DNA from: Ralstonia sp. 25mfcol4.1
Lineage (GTDB): Bacteria > Pseudomonadota > Gammaproteobacteria > Burkholderiales > Burkholderiaceae
Direction of reading: 5' to 3'
DNA length: 64,000 nt
NCBI RefSeq assembly: GCF_900104095.1
Contig: NZ_FNJO01000006.1
Coordinates: 186,001 to 250,000, forward strand
In this document: positions 8,368-17,027 of the stretch, in pieces
Position numbering within the stretch: the stretch's first letter is position 1
Layout: every line of letters begins with the position of its first letter
The notes under the pieces: model-generated
What the model saw: the letters and a program-made list of their open reading frames with translations, nothing else
What the model was told of the DNA's origin: nothing
Databases searched by the model: none
Program-made: the position numbers and the translations under genes

Positions 8368-9374
8368 GCAACACTGTAAATACCGGCAAGGCCCGGCTCA
8401 AGACCTCGGCGATGATCGCCTCGATTGCCGGCGAAGGGCAGGCCACGCGTGCCGCACCGTTCGGCCACGCGCTGACGGCGCTGGCCGCGCAACGGCCCGA
8501 CATCATCGGCATGACGGCCGACCTGGGCAAGTACACCGACCTGCATATCTTTGCCAAGGCCTATCCCGAGCGGTACTACCAGATGGGCATGGCCGAGCAG
8601 TTGCTGATGGGCGCCGCCGCCGGCTTCGCCCATGAAGGGGCGGTGCCGTTCGTCACCACCTACGCGGTGTTCGCCACGCGGCGCGCCTACGACTTCATTC
8701 ACCAGACGATTGCCGAGGACAACCTCAACGTCAAGATCGTCTGCGCGCTGCCGGGGCTGACCACGGGCTACGGCCCGAGCCACCAGGCGGCGGAAGACCT
8801 GGCCCTGATGCGCGCCATGCCGAACATGACGGTGATCGACCCGTGCGACGCGCTCGATATCGAACAGATGGTGCCGGCCATCGCGGCGCATGACGGGCCG
8901 GTCTATGCGCGGCTGCTGCGCGGTAATGTGCCGGTGGTGCTGGACGAGTATGACTACACCTTCGAACTGGGCAAGGCCAGGCTGTTGCGCGATGGCGCCG
9001 AGGTGCTGGTCATCTCGTCGGGCATCATGACGATGCGCGCGCTGGAAGTGGCCAAGGCGCTGGAGGCCGATCGCGTGGGCGTGGCGGTGCTGCATGTGCC
9101 GACCATCAAGCCACTCGACACCGAGACGATCCTGCGCGAAGCCCGCAGGCCGGGCCGCCTGGTGGTGGTGGCCGAGAACCATACGGTGATGGGCGGGCTG
9201 GGCGAGGCGGTGGCAGGCACGCTCATGCGCGCGGGCGTGCATGTACCGTTCCGGCAGGTGGGCTTGCCCGACGCATTCCTGGACGCCGGCGCGCTGCCGA
9301 CACTGCACGACCGCTACGGCATTTCGGCCGGTGTGATGGGGCAGACCATCAAGGGATGGCTGGGCTATTCATAG
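8364..9374 (+). CDS. Transketolase, C-terminal subunit
   Basis: This 336-residue protein supplies the pyrimidine-binding and C-terminal domains of transketolase. It includes DLGKYTDLHIFAKAYPERYYQMGMAEQLLMG, where the Glu of the MAEQ segment should contact the ThDP aminopyrimidine, and then FATRRAYDFIHQTIA and LTTGYGPSHQAAED. The C-terminal domain shows VLVISSGIMTMRALE and VVVAENHTVMGGLGEA. It forms the active enzyme with the product of the gene it overlaps. Its stop overlaps the stop of the convergent P450 gene by a few bases (9369-9374), so the two transcripts collide here with no terminator between them. Confidence 0.92.
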   Translation: MSNTVNTGKARLKTSAMIASIAGEGQATRAAPFGHALTALAAQRPDIIGMTADLGKYTDLHIFAKAYPERYYQMGMAEQLLMGAAAGFAHEGAVPFVTTYAVFATRRAYDFIHQTIAEDNLNVKIVCALPGLTTGYGPSHQAAEDLALMRAMPNMTVIDPCDALDIEQMVPAIAAHDGPVYARLLRGNVPVVLDEYDYTFELGKARLLRDGAEVLVISSGIMTMRALEVAKALEADRVGVAVLHVPTIKPLDTETILREARRPGRLVVVAENHTVMGGLGEAVAGTLMRAGVHVPFRQVGLPDAFLDAGALPTLHDRYGISAGVMGQTIKGWLGYS

Positions 9375-11732
9375 CGCCAGCACGATCTTCCCGCCGCGCG
9401 CGGCACGTGAGCAGCACGACATCATCCGGTTGTTCGCGTCGCGCTCGGTGCGGGTGAGCACGACGTCACGGTGGTCGATGTCGCCAGCCAGCACGCGCAC
9501 CTCGCACGAACCGCACAGGCCTTCCTCGCAGTCGCTCTGCACGTCGATATTGGCGCAGCGCAGCGCGGTAAGCAGGGTCTGGTCGGACGGGACGTCGAGC
9601 GTCAGCCCGGAATCCTTCAACTCGACGGTGAAAGCCAGTTCTTTCGATGGGTCGAGAGTGCCCAGCGTGGAGCTGAAGTGCTCCACGCGAAGCGTGTCCT
9701 CGGGCCAGTTGGCGCAGCATGCTTCCAGTGCCTCGATCAACCGCGCCGGGCCGCAGGCGTAGATGTGCGTGCCGGTGTCCGGGCTGGCGAGCAGTTGGCC
9801 GAAGTTGGCGCGATGGCCTTCATCGGCGGCATGGACGTGCAGGCGGTTGCCGTGCAGCACAGCCAGTTCGTCGAGCAGGGCCATGGCCTTGCGCGACCGG
9901 CCGCAGTAGTGAAACACGTAGTCGATGCCGAGTTCGCGCGCGCGCCGCGCCATGGCGCTGACCGGCGTCACGCCAATGCCCCCAGCCACGAAGATGGCCT
10001 TGCGGCAGCTTTCGTCGAGCCGGAAGTGGTTGCGCGGTCCTCGTACCTTGAGCTTGTCGCCGACGCGCAGGTTGGCGTGCAGCCAGGCAGAACCGCCACG
10101 GCTTTCCGGCTCGCGCAGCACGGCAATCTCGAACGCGTTGGCATCGGCCGGGTCGCCGCAGAGCGAATACTGGCGCGAGATGCCGGTGTGGCCGCATTCG
10201 ACGTCGATATGCGCGCCGGGCGTCCAGCGCGGCAGGGGGCGGCCGTCCTGCGATGCCAGGCGGATACGCAGCACGTCCTGCGCGGCCGGCTCGACCGCCT
10301 CGACCACCAGCGTGCGGCCGATATTGCCGGTGGGCTCGCCGATGCGCACCGCGTCGCGGGGTGCCAGCACGGCGGGATCGGTGCGTTCGGGATTCAGCGC
10401 GGGATCCCATTCCACCCACAGGTGCTCCGGGCCACGGAACGACGTGTTGGGCACGTAGGTGAAGTGCTGGTCGGCCAGCCGCAGGTGCGGCAGACGGCTG
10501 GTCAGCTCTTCGAGGAAAATCTGCATTTCCATGCGCGCCAGGTTCTTGCCCATGCACTGGTGCGCGCCATAGCCGAAGGTCAGCTGGTCGCTGGCGGTGT
10601 CGCGGTGGATGTCGAACAGGTCGGCATCCGAGAAATGGCGCTCGTCATGGTTGGCCGACGATGTCACGATCAGCAGCTTGCTGCCTGCCGCCAGCGGGAT
10701 GCCACCCACCTCGGTGTCCCGCGTCACCACGCGGCGCCAGGCGGCCACCGATCCGTTGTGGCGCAGGCATTCCTCCACGGCGTTGGGAATCAGCGCCGGG
10801 TCTTCGCAGATCTCGCGCCAGACGTCGGGATGCTGCAGCAGCAGCTTGATGGCGTTGGCCGATGCATTGGCCGTGGTCTCGTGCGCGGCCACGATGCCGG
10901 CCATCATCATCGAGTGCAGGTACGAATCGGTGACGACCTCGGGCAGCTCCTGCTGCTTGCGGATGCCATACTGCATCCAGCCCGCTCCCGATGGATCGTC
11001 GCGCATCTTGTCGAGGATGCGGCCCGCCAGCTGCCAGAAGTTGCCCACGGCATGGGCCACGGCCACCTGTTCTTCGGGCTTCGGCCGGCCCCACGTGTTC
11101 ACCGTGTGGGCGATCGAATACTGGCGCAGCAGGTCCATGTCTTCCTCGGGGACGCCGAGGAAGTGCAGGGCGACGGTCAGCGGCACCTCCCAGAGCATCT
11201 GGTCGACCAGATCGGCGCGGCCATCGTCGATGAAGCGGTCGACGTATTCGCGCGCCAGCCGGCGCACCAGCGGCTCATGGTGCACCAGTTCCGCCGGGGT
11301 GAACGGCTCCATCAGCGCGCGGCGGCGCGGCATGTGGGCCGGCTCGTCCTCGTTGACCAGTGTCCGGTTCATCGCATAGCCGTACGACGCCAGCACGGCG
11401 TTCGCTTCGTCGCCGGTCGGGGTGATCTTCTCCAGGGCGATGGCCGGGCTGAACGTGAGGTTGTCGCGGAAGATCGCCTTGATGTCGTCGAAGCGGGTCA
11501 CCACCCAGTAGCCCAGTTTCGGGCTGTAGAACACGGGTTCCTGCTCGCGCGACCAGCGCAGGTAGTCGGGCGGATCCTGCTGGTAGCCGTCCTCGAACGG
11601 ATCGAACGCCGCGGCGTTGTGGCTGACCGGGCAGCCGTTCGGCGCCAGGACAGGGGACGCGCCGGCGGCTCCCAGTGCGGCGTGGTCGATCGGGCAGCCC
11701 GCGCCGCGCGCGGGTGGGGTGGACTGGGTCAT
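9369..11732 (-). CDS. Self-sufficient cytochrome P450 fused to phthalate-dioxygenase-type reductase (CYP116B family)
   Basis: The 787-residue protein is one chain with three parts. Residues 1-445 are a P450: the oxygen-activation helix has AGIVAAHETT (about 279-287), ExxR is ECLR (321-324), and the haem loop FGYGAHQCMGKN holds the Cys ligand at 393. Residues ~470-690 are an FMN reductase with RQYSLCGDP and the NAD(H) site AGGIGVTPV. Residues ~695-787 are a plant-type [2Fe-2S] ferredoxin with C735, C740, C743 and C773. This architecture defines CYP116B enzymes (P450RhF and relatives), NAD(P)H-driven monooxygenases with broad aromatic and alkyl substrates. The ATG at 11732 follows TTGGAGTTCCGC. 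It lies in tandem with a Bug receptor gene 29 bp upstream, suggesting hydroxylation of an imported compound. Confidence 0.95.
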   Translation of the reverse strand: MTQSTPPARGAGCPIDHAALGAAGASPVLAPNGCPVSHNAAAFDPFEDGYQQDPPDYLRWSREQEPVFYSPKLGYWVVTRFDDIKAIFRDNLTFSPAIALEKITPTGDEANAVLASYGYAMNRTLVNEDEPAHMPRRRALMEPFTPAELVHHEPLVRRLAREYVDRFIDDGRADLVDQMLWEVPLTVALHFLGVPEEDMDLLRQYSIAHTVNTWGRPKPEEQVAVAHAVGNFWQLAGRILDKMRDDPSGAGWMQYGIRKQQELPEVVTDSYLHSMMMAGIVAAHETTANASANAIKLLLQHPDVWREICEDPALIPNAVEECLRHNGSVAAWRRVVTRDTEVGGIPLAAGSKLLIVTSSANHDERHFSDADLFDIHRDTASDQLTFGYGAHQCMGKNLARMEMQIFLEELTSRLPHLRLADQHFTYVPNTSFRGPEHLWVEWDPALNPERTDPAVLAPRDAVRIGEPTGNIGRTLVVEAVEPAAQDVLRIRLASQDGRPLPRWTPGAHIDVECGHTGISRQYSLCGDPADANAFEIAVLREPESRGGSAWLHANLRVGDKLKVRGPRNHFRLDESCRKAIFVAGGIGVTPVSAMARRARELGIDYVFHYCGRSRKAMALLDELAVLHGNRLHVHAADEGHRANFGQLLASPDTGTHIYACGPARLIEALEACCANWPEDTLRVEHFSSTLGTLDPSKELAFTVELKDSGLTLDVPSDQTLLTALRCANIDVQSDCEEGLCGSCEVRVLAGDIDHRDVVLTRTERDANNRMMSCCSRAARGGKIVLAL

Positions 11733-11761
11733 GCGGAACTCCAACTACGGGCGGTGGTGCG

Positions 11762-12733
11762 TCAGTCGAGCGAAATCTTCAGGTCGTGGATCAGCCGGGT
11801 CCAGCGTGCGGTCTCGCTGCGCAGCAGGTCGGCGAACTGGGCCGGGGTGTTGCCGACGGGCTCCACGCCGAAGTCGACCAGCTTCTTGTGGATGGCGGGG
11901 TCTTTCACGGACGCCACTACCTGCCGGTTGAGCGTGTTGATGACCTCGGGCGGCGTGGCGGCCGGCACCACCATGCCCACCAGCGCGGCGGCTTCCACGT
12001 TCTTGTAGCCAAGCTCGCCGAAGGTCGGCACGTCGGGCAACTGGGGCAGGCGCGTGGCGTTGGCCACCGCCAGCGGGCGCACCTTTCCGCCCTTGATGAA
12101 GCCCGCGCCGGCGGCGTAGTCGACCATCATCGCGGGAATCTGGCCGGCGGCCACGTCGGACAGGGCCGGCGTGGCACCGCGATACGGCGCGTGGGTCATG
12201 GTCAGGTTGGCTTCGGTCTTGAGCAGCTCCATCGCCAGATGGTGCGGGCTGCCGGCGCCCGCCGAACCGTAGTTCACGCCGCCCGGCGTCGCCTTGACCT
12301 GGGCGATGAACTCCTGCGCGGTCTTGGCCTGCGTGCCGGGGCCGACCACCAGGATCATCGGAAAACGGCCCAGCAGCGTCACGGGCGCCAGGTCGCGCGT
12401 GGGGTTGTAGGACAGCGTCTTGTACAACGCGGGATTGAAGACCAGCGTGCCGTTGTCGGCCGACAGCACCGTGTAGCCATCGGGCGCCGAGCGGGCAGTC
12501 TCGGCAGCGCCAATCGCGGTATTGCCGCCCGGCTTGTTATCCACCACCACTGGCTGGCTGACGCGGGTCGACAGCCCTTGTCCGATGGTGCGCGCCAGGA
12601 AGTCCGATCCGCCTCCCGCCGGGTACGGCACGATCCACCGGATCGGCTTGGCAGGCCAGGCATCGGCGGCATGTGCGCCGGTAACCACTGCAAAAGACAG
12701 CGCAAGCAGCGCCAGGGGCTGGAAGCGGGGCAT
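11762..12733 (-). CDS. Bug-family (TctC) tripartite tricarboxylate transporter substrate-binding protein
   Basis: The 323-residue product begins with a signal peptide ending AVVTGAHAADA, followed by WPAKPIRWIVPYPAGGGSDFLAR, the classic N-terminal signature of Bordetella uptake gene (Bug) receptors. VVDNKPGGNTAIGA near residue 75 and VNYGSAGAGSPHHLAMELL near residue 155 are also family hallmarks. It would bind an organic acid or aromatic ligand in the periplasm. No TctA/TctB membrane genes are adjacent, which is normal in this bacterial group, where Bug genes are hugely amplified. The start was set at 12733, preceded by AAGGAGACACC. It heads a likely two-gene operon with the CYP116B gene and is divergent from an IclR regulator. 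Confidence 0.93.
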   Translation of the reverse strand: MPRFQPLALLALSFAVVTGAHAADAWPAKPIRWIVPYPAGGGSDFLARTIGQGLSTRVSQPVVVDNKPGGNTAIGAAETARSAPDGYTVLSADNGTLVFNPALYKTLSYNPTRDLAPVTLLGRFPMILVVGPGTQAKTAQEFIAQVKATPGGVNYGSAGAGSPHHLAMELLKTEANLTMTHAPYRGATPALSDVAAGQIPAMMVDYAAGAGFIKGGKVRPLAVANATRLPQLPDVPTFGELGYKNVEAAALVGMVVPAATPPEVINTLNRQVVASVKDPAIHKKLVDFGVEPVGNTPAQFADLLRSETARWTRLIHDLKISLD

Positions 12734-12779
12734 CGGGGTGTCTCCTTGGTATTTGGCCGGATGGTGGTGGGCCTCTTTT

Positions 12780-12796
12780 GCGTAAATCATATACGC
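12780..12796. promoter_or_regulatory. Inverted repeat, candidate IclR operator
   Basis: GCGTA at 12780-12784 and TACGC at 12792-12796 form a 5-7-5 inverted repeat, followed by a further TGCGTAATC at 12799-12807. It sits between the divergent Bug receptor (start 12733) and IclR gene (start 12835). IclR proteins bind short palindromes in such positions. The assignment is by location only. Confidence 0.4.
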
Positions 12797-12834
12797 ATTG
12801 CGTAATCAATGAATGAGGGTTAACCTCGGGCGTC

Positions 12835-13653
12835 ATGACTTCTGCTTCCGAATTCTCTCCGGACCCCGGTCCCCGCCCGCGCGAACGCCGCCAGCGCGTG
12901 CAGGCCGCCGAAACCGGCATGGCCGTGCTGAAGACACTGGCGCGCCTGGGTGGGCGGGCCAGCCTGACGGCTATCGCGGGGCAGATCGGTGAAAGCCCGG
13001 CCAAGGTGCACCGCTATCTGGTGAGCCTGATGGAGGAAGGGTTCGTCGCACAGGAAGCGAACACCCAGCAGTACCACCTGGGCATCGAGGCGCTGCAGAT
13101 CGGGCTGGCCGCGATGCGCCAGGCGGACCCGATCCGGCTCTCCGAAGCGTCGCTGGCGCGGCTGCGCGAGCGGCTCGAAGTGACGTGCTTCATCGCGGTG
13201 ATGGGCAACAAGGGGCCCACCATCGTCAGGATCGAAGAGCCGGGCCTGCCGGTGACGGTGAACGTGCGGGTGGGGTCGGTGATGCCGCTGCTGTGGTCGG
13301 CCACGGGCCGCGTGTTCCTGGGCATGCTCGACGATTCGAACGTGCAGGCGCTGGCGCGCGCGGAACTCGATGTGCTGACGCCGGGACAGCGCGCGGACCT
13401 GGACGCGAAGGACCCGCTAGGGGCGTTGCGCAAGCCCGTGCGGGCACAAGGCTGCGCGGCGGTGCGCGATACCAACCTCAAAGGCATCAGCGCGGTGGCG
13501 GCGCCCGTGCGCGATTACACCGGCCGGGTTTGCGCGGTGCTGACCGCGCTGGGCGCCACTGGCGGCTTCGATCCGTCGATCGACGGACCGATCGGCCGCG
13601 CTGTGCGCGAGGAAGCTGCGGCCATCAGCGTCTTGCTGGGGTTCGCGGGCTGA
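12835..13653 (+). CDS. IclR-family transcriptional regulator
   Basis: This 272-residue protein has an N-terminal winged helix (GMAVLKTLARLGGRASLTAIAGQIGESPAKVHRYLVSLMEEGFV, about residues 25-70) and a C-terminal GAF-like ligand domain. The domain contains FIAVMGNKGPTIVRIE, SVMPLLWSATGRVFLG, and a final NLKGISAVAAPV/AVLTALGATGGFD, all typical IclR signatures. It is likely to control the divergent Bug receptor and CYP116B genes in response to their substrate. The divergent spacing is 101 bp and contains an inverted repeat. The protein has a basic N-terminal stretch (PRPRERRQR) before the DNA-binding domain. Confidence 0.92.
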   Translation: MTSASEFSPDPGPRPRERRQRVQAAETGMAVLKTLARLGGRASLTAIAGQIGESPAKVHRYLVSLMEEGFVAQEANTQQYHLGIEALQIGLAAMRQADPIRLSEASLARLRERLEVTCFIAVMGNKGPTIVRIEEPGLPVTVNVRVGSVMPLLWSATGRVFLGMLDDSNVQALARAELDVLTPGQRADLDAKDPLGALRKPVRAQGCAAVRDTNLKGISAVAAPVRDYTGRVCAVLTALGATGGFDPSIDGPIGRAVREEAAAISVLLGFAG

Positions 13654-13687
13654 TCCTCGGGGGGCGGCGGCCCGATGCCGCGCCGCC

Positions 13688-14395
13688 TTATTCCGGTCGC
13701 TTCGGAATATCGACTGCGCGCTGCACGGCCGGCCGCGCCACAAAGGCTGCCAGCACGCGCGACACCTCGGGGAAGTCTTGGATGCCCACCAGGTCGCCCG
13801 CCTCGTAGAAGCCCAGCAGATTGCGCACCCAGGGGAACGTGGCGATGTCGGCAACGGAGTAGTCGTCGCCCATGATCCACTGGCGGCCCTTGAGGCGCTC
13901 GTTCAGCACGTTCAGCAGCCGCTTCGATTCGGCCACATAGCGGTCGCGCGGACGCTTGTCCTCGTAGTCCTTGCCCGCGAACTTGTGGAAGAAGCCCACC
14001 TGGCCAAACATCGGGCCGATGCCACCCATCTGCCACATGACCCACTGCAGGGTCTCGTAGCGCAGCGCGGGGTCGGCCGGCATGAACTTGCCGGTCTTGT
14101 CGGCCAGGTACACCAGGATCGCGCCCGATTCCCACAGCGCCAGCGGCTGGCCGCCGGGGCCGTTGGGGTCGATGATCGCGGGGATCTTGTTGTTGGGGTT
14201 CAGCGACAGGAATTCGGGCGAGGTCTGGTCGTGCTTGTCGAAGCGGACGAGATGCGGCTCGTAGGGCAGCCCGGTTTCCTCCAGCATCAGCGATACCTTG
14301 ATGCCGTTGGGGGTATTGAGCGAATACAGTTGCAGGCGGTCGGGATGTTGCGCCGGCCATTTGCCGGTAATCGGAAAGTCGGACAGAACGGTCAT
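13688..14395 (-). CDS. Glutathione S-transferase, YfcG/Nu-class type
   Basis: The 235-residue protein starts with the thioredoxin-like domain of GSTs: YSLNTPNGIKVSLMLEE near residues 22-38 holds the Thr/Asn pair used by Nu-class (YfcG) enzymes, and NNKIPAIIDP is the cis-Pro segment. LWESGAILVYLADKTG follows. The helical domain contains QWVMWQMGGIGPMFGQ, a signature of YfcG/YghU-like disulfide-bond reductases that use two glutathione molecules. ATG at 14395 gives the family's usual length; the upstream in-frame extension lacks similarity. It may detoxify reactive products of the neighbouring P450, or be unrelated. It converges with the IclR gene. Confidence 0.9.
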   Translation of the reverse strand: MTVLSDFPITGKWPAQHPDRLQLYSLNTPNGIKVSLMLEETGLPYEPHLVRFDKHDQTSPEFLSLNPNNKIPAIIDPNGPGGQPLALWESGAILVYLADKTGKFMPADPALRYETLQWVMWQMGGIGPMFGQVGFFHKFAGKDYEDKRPRDRYVAESKRLLNVLNERLKGRQWIMGDDYSVADIATFPWVRNLLGFYEAGDLVGIQDFPEVSRVLAAFVARPAVQRAVDIPKRPE

Positions 14396-14591
14396 CGTGA
14401 TGCGGTTGTCGTTTTGTGGGCGAAAGCGGCATGGTAATGGCTTTGGCGCAGTTTTGCCTGGCAGTCGACAAATACCCATGATGTGATATTTGATCCGGGC
14501 CAATCCTGAATGGGTGCGGGCGGCGCGGCCGACCGGTCAGCCAGTCGGGCGCCGTCCAACAGCGGCGATGGCGTGTGGCGCGATCGGTTGG

Positions 14592-14770
14592 CTACCGGCC
14601 AGCCAGTTCCGCGGCGACGAAATCGACGAAGATCTTCGCGCGGGCCGGCAGGCGGCGCCCGAATCCGTGCAGCACCTGCAGCGGCACGGGCCGCAAGGCG
14701 GCGTCGGGCAGCACCAGCCGCAGCCGGCCCGCGTCGAGATCATGCTGGACAATCGTTGCGCCTGCCCGAC
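14592..14770 (-). pseudogene. LysR regulator remnant (C-terminal tail only)
   Basis: On the minus strand an open stretch reads QHDLDAGRLRLVLPDAALR, then PVPLQVLHGFGRRLPARAK and IFVDFVAAEL, ending in a stop. This is the classic last 50 residues of a LysR effector domain (LxxGxLVxVLPxxxxxxxPLxxxxPxxRxLPxxxRxFxDF). No DNA-binding domain or rest of the effector domain is found upstream on this strand in any frame before the divergent lipoprotein gene, so the gene was truncated by deletion. The rest of the 14396-14889 interval shows no other gene. Confidence 0.65.
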
Positions 14771-14889
14771 ACTCGCCTGGCATCGATGCGTCAGGATGAC
14801 TACTCTCCATTTGGCTGTTCAGTCATTTGGATGGTATCCGCCGCGCACGGGCGGGCCATATCCTCTAGCTTCTTTCATGGGAGGGCAGC

Positions 14890-15906
14890 ATGAGGACCTT
14901 TTTGGGACTCGCTGCCGGCTGCATGCTCGCTGCCGGCTGCACATCGACACCGAAAGCGCCACCAGCATCGGCCTTCAAGGCTGACGACCTCAGCGGCAAA
15001 CCGAAGCGCGCGGCGCAGGCATGGGTCGCCGCCGGCAAGGACTGGTCGACGGACAAGGATCTGGGTGCCATCCTGGCGCTGCCGGAGAACCGCCAGATCA
15101 AGGACCTGCTGGCCTCGCCACAGTGCGCCGAGCCCGCATCGAAATCTTCCCCGAACGCATCGACTGCGCCCGCCCGGCCAGCCGCCGCAGCCAACGCAGC
15201 CGGCACCGCGTTCGTGGCCAGCGGTACGCGGCTGGTTGCCGATCTCTACGCGGACAAGGACCAGGGCAGTCCGGAACAGCTGAAGCGCGAGGCGATCGAC
15301 GCCAGCAATGTCGACGTCAGTTTCTCGGCGGCGGGCTTCCGTGGCGTCCGTTGCGCAGTATTCGCACGCTATGCGCTGGGCGATGCGCCGTCGCGCCCCG
15401 GGCTGGTCGCCGTGCTGGCCATCGAACAGCGGCTGCAGGACGGCAAGTTCACCGACTACTTCCGCTTTCGTCCGCTTTATATCCGGGCTGCGAACACGAT
15501 TTCGAAGACGGCTGCGGGCAACGGCGCGCAATCGGCGCAGATCGCGGTGTCGTTCGCGCTGGTGACCCGGCAGCTCGTGGTCAATGGCGAAGGCGCGGCG
15601 ACGTTTGCCGAGCTGGGCTCGGCGGCCACCACCATCGCCCGCGTGCCGCTGGGCGGCAACGGCATGCCGTGCAACACGGCGCTATGCAGCGGTATGTCGC
15701 CGCCGGTGCCGGTGCCGGTGGCCCGGGGCACCGTGGTCATCGCGATGGGCGTCAGCGAGGCGGGCGACGTGGGCGCCGAGATCGATCAGATCCGCGTGGA
15801 GCGCGAAGCGGTGGCTGCGGCGCGCGTGCCGGGCACGCCGACCCTGACGGCACCGGCCGCGACGCCGCTGGCGCACGGATTGACGGAGCGCCACGTGTCC
15901 CGCTAG
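14890..15906 (+). CDS. Hypothetical lipoprotein
   Basis: The 338-residue product begins with a lipoprotein signal peptide whose lipobox is LAAGC, so it is lipid-anchored at about Cys17; the next residues (Thr, Ser) do not suggest inner-membrane retention. The mature part has an Ala/Pro-rich linker near residues 80-110, then a folded portion with many beta-strand-like segments (FRGVRCAVFARYAL, GLVAVLAIEQRL, AQIAVSFALVTRQL). Four cysteines in the later portion may form disulfides. I do not recognise a family. It starts after GGGAGGGCAGC, stands alone, and converges with the GH128-like gene. Confidence 0.7.
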   Translation: MRTFLGLAAGCMLAAGCTSTPKAPPASAFKADDLSGKPKRAAQAWVAAGKDWSTDKDLGAILALPENRQIKDLLASPQCAEPASKSSPNASTAPARPAAAANAAGTAFVASGTRLVADLYADKDQGSPEQLKREAIDASNVDVSFSAAGFRGVRCAVFARYALGDAPSRPGLVAVLAIEQRLQDGKFTDYFRFRPLYIRAANTISKTAAGNGAQSAQIAVSFALVTRQLVVNGEGAATFAELGSAATTIARVPLGGNGMPCNTALCSGMSPPVPVPVARGTVVIAMGVSEAGDVGAEIDQIRVEREAVAAARVPGTPTLTAPAATPLAHGLTERHVSR

Positions 15907-15976
15907 GCACGGCCGTCCAACACGATCCGCACCCATCCCGCCGGCCCCGCCGCCATGCGGCCGCGGGCCGGCGGCG

Positions 15977-16942
15977 TCAGAACGGCAGGCTCACGTAGTA
16001 GCGCCCCAGTTCCGTCAGTTCGCCATCGGCGCCCAGCAGGCTGGTGAAATGCGGATCGGGGTTCCAGCGGCCCGTGAACCATGCGTAGCGGAAGACATCG
16101 GTGCGCTGCTCGCAGGTGGCCACCATTTCGCGCATCTGCGTCTTCTGTTTTTCGAGCGTATCGACCTGCGCGCCGTCGACATTGCTGTGCCAGTTGGCGA
16201 ACTCGGTGACCCAGAACGGCTTGCCGTACTTGGCCAGGCGGTCGAGTTGCCCGCCCAGGCCATAGTCGTACCAGTGGAAGGCCAGATAATCGATCTGGGG
16301 ATTGCGGTTGCCGTTGGCGGCGCGATAGGCGTTGTAGAACGCGTCGAGCCAGACCACGGGATCGCTGTAGCCCGGCATGGTGCCCCACGTGATGGCCGGG
16401 CCCACCAGCTTGACGCCGGTACGGGCGGCAATGGCTTCGAACTGCGGCCAGACTGCCGCCGCCGCGGCAGGCGACAGGTTGGCCTGATCCGTCAGGTTCG
16501 GCTCGTTCATGAGCAGCAGGTACTTGACCTCCGGATGCGCATTCAGCCACGTCTCCACCGTGGCGGCATCGAACGCGTAGTCGTTCCAGAGCATCGGCAC
16601 GAAGTCCATGCCATAGGCGGCGCGCGGGTCGGTGGGCGCCGATGCGCTGGGCCTGGGCGACCAGTTGTACCACCACGATACGCCGGGGGCCAGCGCTGCC
16701 ACGTCGGCCTTGCTGGCCAGATCGTAGGCGATGCCACGCTTGGCGCTCTTGGTCACGCCCGGCGTGGACGACGGCGGCGTGGTGGGTGCGGTCGGCGTGC
16801 TTGCCGAGAGGTTGCCGCCGGAACCGCCAGAGCCGCCGCTCGCGGACGTCGGGGTGCCCCCGTCGCCGCCGCCGCAGGCGGTCAGCGCGAAAGCCATGAG
16901 CAGCGGCGCAACGGCACGGCTGCGTAGGGTGTGCATCAGCAT
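15977..16942 (-). CDS. Asl1-like / GH128 glycoside hydrolase lipoprotein
   Basis: This 321-residue protein has a lipoprotein signal with FALTAC followed by a Gly/Ser/Thr/Pro linker to about residue 65. The catalytic part starts at KRGIAYDLASKADVAAL and runs through VSWWYNWSP and FVPMLWN. It shows LLLMNEPNL near residue 150, with the presumed acid/base Glu, and PFWVTEFANWH near residue 250, with the presumed nucleophile Glu, which fits the PF11790 (glycosyl hydrolase catalytic core, GH128) family. GH128 members characterised so far act on beta-1,3-glucans. A bacterial lipoprotein of this type could cleave fungal or exopolysaccharide glucan at the cell surface. It ends 85 bp before the next minus-strand gene's stop. 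Confidence 0.8.
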   Translation of the reverse strand: MLMHTLRSRAVAPLLMAFALTACGGGDGGTPTSASGGSGGSGGNLSASTPTAPTTPPSSTPGVTKSAKRGIAYDLASKADVAALAPGVSWWYNWSPRPSASAPTDPRAAYGMDFVPMLWNDYAFDAATVETWLNAHPEVKYLLLMNEPNLTDQANLSPAAAAAVWPQFEAIAARTGVKLVGPAITWGTMPGYSDPVVWLDAFYNAYRAANGNRNPQIDYLAFHWYDYGLGGQLDRLAKYGKPFWVTEFANWHSNVDGAQVDTLEKQKTQMREMVATCEQRTDVFRYAWFTGRWNPDPHFTSLLGADGELTELGRYYVSLPF

Positions 16943-17027
16943 GTGGGTTACCGTGTGAAGCGGAGTCGGATTGGGTGGCTTCCCTCTGCCTCGGGCGGGA
17001 GAGGGAAGCGGCTGGTGTCACCGTGCG

